Shown here: positions 25,639-33,683 of the stretch, piece after piece
How positions within the stretch are numbered: the stretch's first letter is position 1
Layout of the letters: each line of letters starts with the position of its first letter
NCBI GenBank assembly: GCA_030429665.1
Contig: JAUIEZ010000035.1
Location: 1 to 38,328, forward strand
Length of the DNA stretch: 38,328 bases
Direction: 5' to 3'
Source: Gammaproteobacteria bacterium
GTDB lineage: Bacteria > Pseudomonadota > Gammaproteobacteria > Arenicellales > CAJQKF01
Notes under the pieces: generated by a model
Told to the model about the DNA's origin: nothing
Databases searched by the model: none
The model's input: only the letters and a program-made list of their open reading frames with translations
Program-made: the position numbers and the translations under genes

Positions 25639-25780
25639 CCCGGTCGCACGGACTCCGACAGCCAGGCGAACAACGGACGGCCGAGTCCATCGGCACTTGC
25701 TTCCGAGGTTGGGGGGTAGTCGACGGAGGGAATCCGCACGGCGACCAGGCTCAATACTCACAATGTTCGGTAGGGGAAAG
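25639..25780 (+). promoter_or_regulatory. Conserved 5' leader, possible structured RNA (copy 2)
   Basis: The same fold as in copy 1 is possible: GGA-CTCCG (25650-25657) with CGGAG-GGAA-TCC (25724-25735), and CATCGG (25688-25693) with CCGAGG (25703-25708) around CACTTGCTT. In the inner stem one G-U pair of copy 1 is a G-C pair here, which keeps pairing, but a U-G pair of copy 1 becomes an A/G mismatch. Support for structure is therefore partial. Confidence 0.45.
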
Positions 25781-26707
25781 ATGAAACCAGAAGATCAGCA
25801 CACCCGCGGTATGGATGAATCCGACTGCGAGACGCCTGAATTATCGGTACCACTGCATCGTCGCCGTTTGCTCAAGGCGCTGGCCATTGGCGGCGCGGCG
25901 GCAATGCCCGTCGAGAAGTGGACTCGACCCGTTGTCGAATCGGTGGTGCTGCCGGCCCATGCCCAGACGACGGACGATGACGAAGAACCTCGCGTTGCCG
26001 AGCCCGGATGTTTGGTTTTCACTTCTGATGACAGTTTCGTCGTGCCGGAAGGTATTACCGAGATCGAGGTGCAACTGGAAGGCGGCGGCGGCGAGGATGG
26101 CGCCGGGTTCTTGGGACACCCCGGCGGTTCGGGCGGAGACGGCGCCCTTGTCACGGCGACAATCGCGGTATCGCCGGGTGAGATACTCGGCATCTCGTTT
26201 GTCGCGGGTGGCGCCGGCGGGACGAATGCGGGCGATACGCTTGCGGGCGCCGGCGGCGCGGGCGGCGAGACCGCCGCGATCGATCGGGGCGGCTCGTACC
26301 TGGTCTGGGCCGGCGGCGGTGGCGGCGGTGGCGGCGCCTACGATCGTGACGCCGGCGATGGGTCGGGAGGTGACGGTGGCGACGCGGGTAGCGGCGGTTC
26401 CGCGAGTGCCGATGGCGACGCCGGCGGCACCTATCCGGGCGGTGGCGGCCAAAACAGCCAGGCGCCGGCCAGCGCGGACGGCGAAGACGGCACCGACAAC
26501 GGCACCTTCGTGGCTGCCGGCGGCGGCGCGGCCGGCTCGGACGGTGCGTCGCCCGCCGGTGCCGACGGCGGCGGCGGCGGTGGTGGTGCCGGCGGCGACA
26601 GCGGTTCCGCTGGCGTCTCGGATTTCCAGGATTTGGGCGCGATTAATTCCAGTTCCGCGAGGATTCAGATCTGCTGGGGCGAGGGCGGCGCGCCGAGTCC
26701 GGAGTAA
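25781..26707 (+). CDS. Secreted glycine-rich protein with Tat-like leader and LPAHA motif (copy 2)
   Basis: A 308-residue paralogue of the protein at 21993, with the same leader (RRRLLKALAIGGAAA at 27-41), KWTRPVVESVVLPAHAQT block (46-63), Cys77, Gly-rich beta domain and a C-terminal ICWG. Residues 1-16 and the last 40 differ (for example a DFQDLGAINSSSARIQICWGEG ending split here by an extra hydrophilic tail), while the centre is almost unchanged, even at the DNA level. The ATG at 25781 follows TAGGGGAAAG; the frame is open further upstream but only through the leader sequence. It converges on the minus-strand methyltransferase gene with 47 nt between the stops. Export and surface location are inferred; the biochemical role is unknown. 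Confidence 0.8.
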   Translation: MKPEDQHTRGMDESDCETPELSVPLHRRRLLKALAIGGAAAMPVEKWTRPVVESVVLPAHAQTTDDDEEPRVAEPGCLVFTSDDSFVVPEGITEIEVQLEGGGGEDGAGFLGHPGGSGGDGALVTATIAVSPGEILGISFVAGGAGGTNAGDTLAGAGGAGGETAAIDRGGSYLVWAGGGGGGGGAYDRDAGDGSGGDGGDAGSGGSASADGDAGGTYPGGGGQNSQAPASADGEDGTDNGTFVAAGGGAAGSDGASPAGADGGGGGGGAGGDSGSAGVSDFQDLGAINSSSARIQICWGEGGAPSPE

Positions 26708-26754
26708 GCAAGTAATGCGGGCGGTTCGGCGCGCGCGCTGCATAGGCCGCGCCG

Positions 26755-27531
26755 TCAGGCCACGTCCGGCACCAGCGGGAGTTCGTCAAGCAGGTCGCCG
26801 AATCCCGTTTCGGGTACCACCACCGTCCCGATGCCGAGCGGATAACGCGCCCGCGCCGAGTCCGTGATGGCGAACGCGCCCGGCAGGTGCTCGAGCCGCG
26901 CCCACAAACGGTGTACCTCGATCTCGTCGTTGCGCGCGCTCGGCAGAATGTCGTGCAGGGCGATGATGCCGCCCGCGCGCACCAGCGGCGCGTAGAGCCG
27001 GAAGTTGGTGGCGACACCCTCGAAGCGGTGATCGGCGTCGATGAACAGGAAGTCGAGCGGCTCGCCATTCATCAGTTCTCTCACGCGGCCGGGCAGGGCG
27101 GGGTCGCGCGAACTTTGTCGTACCAGGTGCAGCGCCTGGTGAGGCCGCGCAAAGGACTGGTACAGGGGCACGCGGCAGGCGCGATAGCCGCCGCCGAACT
27201 TTCCGCCCGGCAGGTCGATACTGACCACCACGGCGTCGTCCGTCGCCGCCTGCAGCCACAGGTAGAGCGTGCCGCCGCGCGCCGTGCCGATCTCCAGGAT
27301 TCGCCGCGGCCGGCGCTCGAGCACGTGCTCGTAGAGTGTAAAGATTTCCTTCGCGTGCTGGTACGGCTTGAGCCACTTGCAGTGGCCGTAGCCCTCGAAG
27401 CACGCCGGTACCGCGAAGCGTGCGCGCGGATCGGGCAGGCGTGATTCCATCTTCTTGAGCCGAGCGATCGATGCCCGGCAGTGGCGCTTCTCCAGCAGCG
27501 TGTAGACGGAATTCTTCAGCGCCCTGGGCAT
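26755..27531 (-). CDS. Class I SAM-dependent methyltransferase, CmcI / Methyltransf_24-like
   Basis: A 258-residue protein with the CmcI-like fold (cephalosporin hydroxylase family, mostly methyltransferases). Key segments are RRILEIGTARGGTLYLWLQAA (SAM motif I), VVVSIDLPGGKFGGGY, then LDFLFIDADHRFEGVATNFRLYAPLVRAGGIIALHDILP. The D-A-D-H pattern and the downstream LHD are typical metal/SAM residues of the family. Such enzymes often modify sugars or surface glycolipids. GGGGAGGAA lies just before the ATG, a strong ribosome binding site. The 3' end of this gene is echoed at 23051-23073 beside the first glycine-rich gene, which marks the edge of a duplication. The substrate is unknown. Confidence 0.83.
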   Translation of the reverse strand: MPRALKNSVYTLLEKRHCRASIARLKKMESRLPDPRARFAVPACFEGYGHCKWLKPYQHAKEIFTLYEHVLERRPRRILEIGTARGGTLYLWLQAATDDAVVVSIDLPGGKFGGGYRACRVPLYQSFARPHQALHLVRQSSRDPALPGRVRELMNGEPLDFLFIDADHRFEGVATNFRLYAPLVRAGGIIALHDILPSARNDEIEVHRLWARLEHLPGAFAITDSARARYPLGIGTVVVPETGFGDLLDELPLVPDVA

Positions 27532-28127
27532 GGCGATTCCTCCCCGTTCGCGACGTCGATAGTGGATATCCTGGCGGCGGGCGTGTCAACGGGCGCCCCG
27601 CGAAGGGGCGAGCGACCATTGGACGCGTGTCCGCGCGTCCCGTAGCAGGCCCCGCCGGCAGCGCGGTTGCCGTCCTCGGAAGCGCACGAGTACTGTGAGT
27701 AGCGGCTGGAACGGGGCAGGTGGTCCGGGAACATGGCAAGTCGCCGGGATCTCGATTCTCGGTACCGCTGGCATCTTGCTCGAACGTTTCATTGGATTGC
27801 GTACTGCTTGTATTCAGTTTGCGTGGTTCGGCATTGCCTCGATCGCTGCGTTGCAGTGCAGGGATTGTCCACGAACGTATCGAAACGAGAAACGTCGGTA
27901 TTGTCCTCACTTGGGATTCGCTACGACGTCGGCGCGCGGCTTGCCGGGGTAGCGTAAAAACGAGAAAATGGATCGACAGGGAAAACGTCGACATGCGTCG
28001 GTCGATGGACGAACGCGTAGATCTTCGCGTCTTCGTTATTCGATCCTCGGCAACAACAATCTGAACAGCCATCCTTAAGGTCAAGTGTTTCTCCGTTCGG
28101 CGCCCTGCTCTTGTACCTGGAGAGAAG
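27532..28127. other. Divergent intergenic region
   Basis: This 596-nt region separates the minus-strand methyltransferase from the small secreted protein gene. It holds a GC-rich hairpin (CGCCCC-GCGAA-GGGGCG at about 27595-27612). I found no open frame with a convincing start and protein-like composition, and no clear promoter hexamers. A small RNA cannot be excluded. Confidence 0.5.
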
Positions 28128-28505
28128 ATGATGCGATTCGTGCGCGCGACCCAACGGGTCATCCTGTCTTGTTCAATCCTTTTCGCGACCTCGACGGCCC
28201 TGGCGTTCAATACGTTGTTCCTGCGCGACAGCGTCATGAGCGAAATGAGCGACGCCGAGTACGAGCAAATGCGTCAATCGTTCTACGCGGCGCTCGAGCA
28301 ACTCGACGCCGGCGAGAGTGCCGAATGGGGTGTTGCCGAGGCGGCCCACGGAACCGTCACGATTGGCGAGGATTTCGAGTACTCCGGCTATCGGTGTCGC
28401 AGCACGCGATTTGAGAATTTCATCGGCAGCAAGCGTGGATCGGGAAAACTGAAGTTTTGCAAGGACCAGAACGGAGACTGGAAGATACTGTCGACACCGC
28501 GATAG
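28128..28505 (+). CDS. Small secreted protein, surface-antigen-like C-terminus
   Basis: A 125-residue protein with a clear Sec signal peptide (basic MMRFVRATQR, hydrophobic VILSCSILFATSTALA, then AFN). The mature part has an acidic helix and a short beta region containing GTVTIGEDFEYSGYRCRSTRF and, at the end, KFCKDQNGDWKI. Two Cys frame this region, and the YRCR...C-x4-G-x-W pattern recalls the C-terminal domain of 17-kDa / RT0821-type surface antigens. Two ATGs are adjacent; the second (28131) is better spaced from GGAGAG. The next gene starts 46 nt downstream, so the two may share a transcript. Function unknown; periplasmic or outer-membrane location likely. Confidence 0.7.
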   Translation: MMRFVRATQRVILSCSILFATSTALAFNTLFLRDSVMSEMSDAEYEQMRQSFYAALEQLDAGESAEWGVAEAAHGTVTIGEDFEYSGYRCRSTRFENFIGSKRGSGKLKFCKDQNGDWKILSTPR

Positions 28506-28551
28506 GCATCGACGAGACGGCATTCGCCTCCCGCGTCGCCGAGAGCTTTCG

Positions 28552-30180
28552 ATGTTTCGTTCGGGAAGCACGCCTCGCGCCGGTCGTCCGGTCTCACGGA
28601 ACATGTTCGTTTCGCCGGTCCCGCAGCGATTGTCCGCGAGTCGGCGCGGATTGAATAAACAAGAACGACCTCGAGACGAAGGTCGGATCGCCTCCCGGGC
28701 AGTGGGTGCAGGGCGCGCCATCCGGGCCAGACCTTCCAGGGTTCACCTCGCGACGTTGGTGGTTGTTGCCATCATCATGACCGTCTCGATGACTTCGCGT
28801 GCCAGCGGCGTTGCCGCCGACCATCCGATCGGTGTTTCGTTGGCGAAGTTCGAGGAAATGCTCGAAAAGCGACGTATCCGGGCGCTGGTCGTCTACAACA
28901 AGATTCAATACTTCCTCGATGGTCCCACCCAGCGCGGACTGGCGTACGACGCGCTCGAGCAGTTCCGCGAGTTTGTCGACAGGAAATACGGTTTTGAATC
29001 GCGCCGCTTCCAGGTCGTCTACATACCGGTCGCCCGTGATTCGCTGATACCCGCGCTGGTCGAGGGGGTCGGCGATATCGCCGTTGCGAATCTCACGATC
29101 ACGCCGGAGAGACTCGAGAGCATCGACTTCACCGATCCCGTTGCCGACGGAATCAAGGAAGTCGTCGTCACCGGTCCGGCGTCCGAGCCGTTGCAAACCG
29201 TCGCGGATCTCGCCGGAAGGCGCCTGTACGTTCGCGAGTCGAGCAGCTATTACCAAAGTTTGCTGCATCTCAACGAGCAGTTCGACAGGGACGGGCTCGA
29301 ACCGGTCGAGATCGTCCTGGTTGACGAGTTTCTCGAAGACAGCGATTTGCTGGAAATGGTGAACGCGGGTCTACTCTCCGCGGTCGTCGTGGACAGCCAC
29401 AAGGCGGAGTTCTGGTCGGACATTTTCGAAGGCATCGTCGTCCATGCCGACGTGGCCGTAAGCGACGATCGCCAGATTGCATGGGGTATCAGGAAGGGCG
29501 ATCCCGAGCTTGCCGAGGTGCTCAACGAGTTCGTCGCCGAGAACAAGAAGGGCACCATGATCGGCAACATTCTTTACAAGCGTTACCTCAAAGAGAACAA
29601 GTGGGCGCGAACCGCGCTCGACGAGCAGTCCCTCGCGCGTTACGGGCAAACGGTCGAATACTTCAAGAAATACGCGGATCGGTACGAGTTCGACTGGTTG
29701 ATGCTCACGGCGCTGGGCTACCAGGAATCACGCCTCGACCAGGACACGCGCAGCGCCGCCGGCGCGATCGGCGTCATGCAGCTGCTGCCGTCGACCGCGG
29801 CGGATCCGAACGTCGGCATTCCGGATATTCTCGACCTCGAGAACAATATTCATGCGGGGACCAAGTACCTCCGGTTCCTGCGCGATCATTACTTCCCGGC
29901 GCCCGAAATATCGGAGTTGAACAAGACGCTGTTCACGTTCGCATCGTATAACGCCGGGCCGGCGAAGGTCGCTCGTCTGCGTCGCGAAGCCGAGGATGAA
30001 GGCCTGGATCCGAACACCTGGTTCGGGCATGTCGAGCATATTGCGGCGCGGCGCATTGGCCGTGAAACCGTGCAATACGTGAGCAATATCTCCAAGTACT
30101 ACGTTGCCTACAAGATAGTCGCGAACCAGAAACCGGACCGGACGCTCGCCAGGGAAAAGCTCGAGACCGCGCTTGACTGA
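28552..30180 (+). CDS. MltF-like lytic transglycosylase with solute-binding domain
   Basis: The mature protein has two domains in the order of MltF. The first is a periplasmic solute-binding (SBP family 3) domain (about 90-330: FDGPTQRGLAY-like ligand region, VARDSLIPALVEGVGDIAVANLTITPERLESIDFTDPV, and TVADLAGRRLYVRESSSYYQSL). The second is a C-terminal SLT domain (about 370-520) with the catalytic Glu in ALGYQESRLD, then AAGAIGVMQLLPSTA and FASYNAGPAKVARLRREA. It should cleave peptidoglycan glycan strands. A hydrophobic signal/anchor (VHLATLVVVAIIMTVSM) starts only at residue 64 of the longest frame, so the true start is probably later: in-frame ATG at 28603, TTG at 28651 or GTG at 28702. 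It may act with the secreted protein just upstream. Confidence 0.87.
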   Translation: MFRSGSTPRAGRPVSRNMFVSPVPQRLSASRRGLNKQERPRDEGRIASRAVGAGRAIRARPSRVHLATLVVVAIIMTVSMTSRASGVAADHPIGVSLAKFEEMLEKRRIRALVVYNKIQYFLDGPTQRGLAYDALEQFREFVDRKYGFESRRFQVVYIPVARDSLIPALVEGVGDIAVANLTITPERLESIDFTDPVADGIKEVVVTGPASEPLQTVADLAGRRLYVRESSSYYQSLLHLNEQFDRDGLEPVEIVLVDEFLEDSDLLEMVNAGLLSAVVVDSHKAEFWSDIFEGIVVHADVAVSDDRQIAWGIRKGDPELAEVLNEFVAENKKGTMIGNILYKRYLKENKWARTALDEQSLARYGQTVEYFKKYADRYEFDWLMLTALGYQESRLDQDTRSAAGAIGVMQLLPSTAADPNVGIPDILDLENNIHAGTKYLRFLRDHYFPAPEISELNKTLFTFASYNAGPAKVARLRREAEDEGLDPNTWFGHVEHIAARRIGRETVQYVSNISKYYVAYKIVANQKPDRTLAREKLETALD

Positions 30181-30348
30181 AACCTGCCAGCGGGTGTGCC
30201 GGCTAAATCTCCTGTGACCTGATTTACGTTCCTATGCCGCGATTGACGGGCGCCCGGCCAAGGGCCAACGGCTGCAGATAGATTTTGTGCCGTAGTCGCA
30301 TCGAGTCCGTCCCGTTGCGTGCGTTTTCGATCGAAAGATAATGTCAGC

Positions 30349-31239
30349 ATGTCCATGACCCTGCGCCAGGTGCGCTACTACATCGCGGTGGCCGATACCG
30401 GTTCGATCACCGCCGCCGCGCGGCAGGTGAACGTGTCCCAGTCCGTGGTGACCGAGGCGGTCAAGTCGCTGGAGGCGCATCTTGGTACGTTGCTCATGGA
30501 GCGCGGCGCGCGCGGCGTGCAACTGACGCACGAAGGTCACCAGTTCCTGCGCCATGCGCGGCGCATCATCGCCGCGGTGGAAGATGCCGAGGACGCGCTG
30601 GTCGCGGAGCGGCGTTTCGTCGAAGGCACGCTCAACCTCGGCTTCACCAGCCTGGTGGCCGGCTATTACCTGGCCGACCTGCTGGCCCGCTACCGGCGCG
30701 CCTTCCCCTCGGTGACGGTCTCGGTGACCGAGGACGAGCGGCGTTACATCGAGCACCTGCTGGTCAACGGCGAACTGGACCTCGCGGTGATGCTGGTGTC
30801 CAACCTGGAGAATCGGCAGGCCCTGGAGGAACTCGTGCTGGTGCGTTCGCCCATCGGCCTGTGGCTGCCGCCCCGGCATCCGCTGCTCGAGCAGGAGACG
30901 GTGTCGCTGGTCGACATCAGCGACGCGCCGCTCATCATGCTCGAGGTCGACGAGATGGAGCGAAACCTGCGCGTCCTGTGGCAGACCCGCGGCTGGCAGC
31001 CCAACGTCGTCCTGCGCACCCGTTCGGTGGAGGCGGTGCGCAGCCTCGTCGCCACCGGCGCCGGCCTCGCCATTCTGCCGGCATTGGCGTTTCGCCCCTG
31101 GTCCCTGGAGGGCGATCGCCTGGAGTTCCGCACCATCGCCGACCTCACGCAAACCATCGATGTCGGCGTGGTGTGGCGTCGCGGCTCGGAGCTGTCGGAG
31201 CCGGCGGCGGGTTTCTCCGATATCGCCTTCGAGCACTGA
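30349..31239 (+). CDS. LysR family transcriptional regulator
   Basis: A 296-residue regulator. The N-terminal winged helix-turn-helix (about 3-62) reads LRQVRYYIAVADTGSITAAARQVNVSQSVVTEAVKSLEAHLGTLLMERGARGVQLT, the standard LysR pattern, with a substrate-binding-like effector domain from about residue 90 (GTLNLGFTSLVAGYYLADLLARYRRAFP). The ATGs at 30349 and 30355 are both possible; a GTG at 30319 adds unconserved residues. It lies 241 nt upstream of the polyamine importer operon on the same strand and probably controls it, a role played by a GntR/MocR protein (YdcR) beside the E. coli ydc operon. The effector is unknown. Confidence 0.9.
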   Translation: MSMTLRQVRYYIAVADTGSITAAARQVNVSQSVVTEAVKSLEAHLGTLLMERGARGVQLTHEGHQFLRHARRIIAAVEDAEDALVAERRFVEGTLNLGFTSLVAGYYLADLLARYRRAFPSVTVSVTEDERRYIEHLLVNGELDLAVMLVSNLENRQALEELVLVRSPIGLWLPPRHPLLEQETVSLVDISDAPLIMLEVDEMERNLRVLWQTRGWQPNVVLRTRSVEAVRSLVATGAGLAILPALAFRPWSLEGDRLEFRTIADLTQTIDVGVVWRRGSELSEPAAGFSDIAFEH

Positions 31240-31399
31240 ATCGAAGACCCGTATCCCGCCGGCATTTCCCCCCAATGCCGTGCCGGGCATCCTCCAATCT
31301 ATCGAATCGTTCGACAACGTCGCGCGGCGCGGCTCGCGCCATGCCGGGCCAGCCGGCGGAAAACGATCGATTGAGGCATCGGAAATAAAGATATCAAGC

Positions 31400-31428
31400 T
31401 TTGGAAATTTCTATTTGCTATTGCCAAA
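31400..31428. promoter_or_regulatory. Inverted repeat upstream of the importer operon, possible LysR site
   Basis: TTTGG (31400-31404) and CCAAA (31424-31428) flank a 19-nt AT-rich centre, 50-80 nt before the start of the solute-binding protein gene. The AT-rich patch stands out from its GC-rich surroundings. It could be the binding site of the upstream LysR protein or part of the promoter. Confidence 0.35.
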
Positions 31429-31480
31429 CCCTGGGTGTATCTGTATCGACCGGTGTCTTTCCACCCGAGGAGGTATTCCC

Positions 31481-32638
31481 ATGCATCCGACGCCCGTCAA
31501 GGCGGCCGTGTCCGCCGCACTGTTCTTTACCGCCGCCCAACCCGTTCTTTCCGCCCCGCTGACCGAGATCGGTCCCGGCGAGGGCGTTGTCGATATCGTC
31601 GCCTGGCCGGGCTATATCGAGCGCGGGGAGACCGACCCCAACTTCGACTGGGTCACCGGTTTCGAGGAGGCCACCGGCTGCCAGGTGCGCATCAAGACCG
31701 CCGGTACGTCCGACGAGATGGTGGCGTTGATGAACGAGGGCGGCTTCGACCTCGTCACCGCCTCCGGCGACGCCAGCCTGCGGCTCATTGCCGGCAAGCG
31801 GGTGCAGGAGGTGAACGTCGACCTGGTGCCGAGCTGGAATACCGTCGACGAACGGCTGCAGGACGCGCCGTGGCACACCGTGGACGGCAAGCACTACGGC
31901 GTGCCGTACCAGTGGGGTTCCAACGTGCTCATGTACAACACCGACGTGTTCGAGGAAGCCCCGCAAAGCTGGAACGTGGTGTTCGAGGAGATGACCCTGC
32001 CCGACGGCAACTCCAACAAGGGCCGCGTGCAGGCCTTCGACGGTCCCATCTATATCGCCGACGCCGCGCTGTACCTGATGCATCACCAGCCCGATCTCGG
32101 CATCAAGGATCCCTACGAGCTCACCGAGGACCAGTACCAGGCGGCGCTCAACCTGCTGCGCGGCCAGCGCGAGATCGTCAACCGCTACTGGCACGACCCC
32201 TTCATCCAGATCGACGACTTCACCAACGAAGGCGTGGTGGCGTCGTCGGCGTGGCCGTTCCAGGTCAACCTGCTGGTGGGCAAGGAGCAGCCGATTTCCA
32301 GCGTCGTTCCCGTGGAGGGCGCCACCGGCTGGGCCGACACCACGATGATGCATGTCGACGCGCCGCACCCCAACTGCGCCTACATGTGGCTGGAACATTC
32401 CATCAATCCCAAGCTGCAGGGCGACCTGGCGGCATGGTTTGGCTCCGTGCCGGTAGTACTGGCCGCGTGCGAGGGTAACGAGCTGCTGGGAGACGAGGGC
32501 TGCGACACCAACGGCCTCGGCAACTTCGAGCGCATCAGTTTCTGGCGCACGCCGGTCACCCAGTGCGCCACCCAGGAACAGTGCGTGCCGTACTACCGCT
32601 GGGTGACGGACTACATCGCGGTGCTCGGCGGACGTTGA
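31481..32638 (+). CDS. Periplasmic polyamine-binding protein of ABC importer (YdcS/PotD-like)
   Basis: A 385-residue solute-binding protein with a Sec signal peptide (MHPTPVKAAVSAALFFTAAQPVLSA). The mature chain has VVDIVAWPGYIERG, FEEATGCQVRIKTAGTSDEMVALM, FDLVTASGDASLRLI, YGVPYQWGSNVLMYN and AWPFQVNLLVGKEQPI, the layout of spermidine/putrescine-binding proteins, closest in style to the YdcS branch. GAGGAGGT lies 6 nt before the ATG, an excellent ribosome binding site; an upstream extension of the frame is not protein-like. It is the first gene of a five-gene set (binding protein, ATPase, two permeases, aldehyde dehydrogenase) in the same order as ydcS-ydcT-ydcU-ydcV-patD. The ligand, probably putrescine, is inferred from context. 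Confidence 0.9.
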   Translation: MHPTPVKAAVSAALFFTAAQPVLSAPLTEIGPGEGVVDIVAWPGYIERGETDPNFDWVTGFEEATGCQVRIKTAGTSDEMVALMNEGGFDLVTASGDASLRLIAGKRVQEVNVDLVPSWNTVDERLQDAPWHTVDGKHYGVPYQWGSNVLMYNTDVFEEAPQSWNVVFEEMTLPDGNSNKGRVQAFDGPIYIADAALYLMHHQPDLGIKDPYELTEDQYQAALNLLRGQREIVNRYWHDPFIQIDDFTNEGVVASSAWPFQVNLLVGKEQPISSVVPVEGATGWADTTMMHVDAPHPNCAYMWLEHSINPKLQGDLAAWFGSVPVVLAACEGNELLGDEGCDTNGLGNFERISFWRTPVTQCATQEQCVPYYRWVTDYIAVLGGR

Positions 32639-32651
32639 GGCCGCGTCAGGG

Positions 32652-33683
32652 ATGACGACGCCCGCCGTCGAGTTCAACGGCGTCGGCCGCCACTTCGGCA
32701 GCGTCCGGGCGGTCGACGACGTCAGTTTCGCCGTCGCGACGGGCGAGTTCTTCTCCATGCTGGGGCCGTCCGGCTCCGGCAAGACCACCTGCCTGCGGAT
32801 CATCGCCGGGTTCGAACAACCGGACACCGGCGACATCCGCGTGGGCGGACGCGACATGAAGGGCGTTCCGCCCTACGAACGCGACGTCAACACGGTGTTC
32901 CAGGACTACGCCCTGTTCCCGCACATGAGCGTCGCCGACAACGTCGCCTACGGCCTCATGGTCACCGGGGTCGACAAGGCAAAGCGCCGCGAGCGCGCCT
33001 TCGAGGCGCTGTCGATGGTGAAGCTCGAGGGCCTCGAGAACCGCCGGCCGGCACAGCTTTCCGGCGGCCAGCGCCAGCGCGTGGCGCTGGCCCGGGCGCT
33101 GGTCAAGAAGCCGCGCGTGCTGCTGCTCGACGAGCCGCTCGGCGCGCTGGACCTGAAGCTGCGCGAGCAGATGCAGGTCGAGCTCAAGGCGCTGCAGCGC
33201 CAGCTCGGCATCACCTTCGTCTACGTGACCCACGACCAGGCCGAGGCGCTGTCCATGAGCGACCGCCTGGCGGTGTTCAACAACGGCCGCGTGGAGCAGA
33301 TCGGCACCCCGGAAGCCGTCTACGAGAACCCCGAGACGGCGTTCGTCGCCGGTTTCGTCGGCGTGTCCAACATCGTCGACGGCGCGCACGCGTCGCGCTT
33401 CATCGACGGCGCGCACGCCATCGCCATCCGGCCCGAGAAGATGCTGGTGCTGGCGCGGGACGACGAAGTCCCCATCGACGGATACCGTGCCGCGAACGGC
33501 ACCGTCACCGACATCCAGTACCACGGCTCGAGTACCCGCTACCAGGTGACATTGGACGACGACGTCGCGCTGCACGTGACCGTGCCCAATCGGGACCTTT
33601 CCGGGCGACTCAAGGTTCGACAAGCGGTCCAGGTTCGCTGGCGCGTCGAGGACGTGCACCGGCTGCGCAACGGGTCGTCATGA
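32652..33683 (+). CDS. ABC importer ATP-binding protein (PotA/YdcT-like)
   Basis: A 343-residue ATPase with Walker A GPSGSGKT (38-45), Q-loop VFQDYALFPHM, signature LSGGQRQR (136-143), Walker B VLLLDEP (156-162) and switch His in YVTHDQAEALSM. The C-terminal part after about 240 is a TOBE-type domain (AIAIRPEKMLVL, VTDIQYHGSSTRYQV), usual for polyamine-type importers. It powers uptake of the ligand bound by the preceding periplasmic protein. It starts 13 nt after that gene and its stop overlaps the first permease by 4 nt. Confidence 0.95.
   Translation: MTTPAVEFNGVGRHFGSVRAVDDVSFAVATGEFFSMLGPSGSGKTTCLRIIAGFEQPDTGDIRVGGRDMKGVPPYERDVNTVFQDYALFPHMSVADNVAYGLMVTGVDKAKRRERAFEALSMVKLEGLENRRPAQLSGGQRQRVALARALVKKPRVLLLDEPLGALDLKLREQMQVELKALQRQLGITFVYVTHDQAEALSMSDRLAVFNNGRVEQIGTPEAVYENPETAFVAGFVGVSNIVDGAHASRFIDGAHAIAIRPEKMLVLARDDEVPIDGYRAANGTVTDIQYHGSSTRYQVTLDDDVALHVTVPNRDLSGRLKVRQAVQVRWRVEDVHRLRNGSS

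Larger units (their letters stand above)
25033..25780. other. Intergenic region between the cyclase gene and glycine-rich gene 2
   Basis: This 748-nt divergent gap has no supported gene. It contains a perfect 14-bp palindrome (25364-25377), an inverted repeat GGTTGC/GCAACC at 25421-25442, and from 25595 the duplicated promoter and leader of the glycine-rich gene. The cyclase promoter should lie in its left part, but I see no clear hexamers there. Confidence 0.6.
25595..26772. repeat. Duplicated unit, copy 2
   Basis: This is the counterpart of 21805-23073. It covers the promoter-like hexamers, leader, glycine-rich gene, the GGGCGGTTCGGCGCGCGC segment and, at 26751-26772, the last codons of the minus-strand methyltransferase. 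Because the methyltransferase gene is intact here, this copy probably keeps the ancestral arrangement. Confidence 0.75.

Noticed and set aside
25423-25719. A 98-codon plus-strand frame upstream of glycine-rich gene 2
   Set aside because: It runs across the duplicated promoter and leader, and the matching frame is not kept in the other copy.
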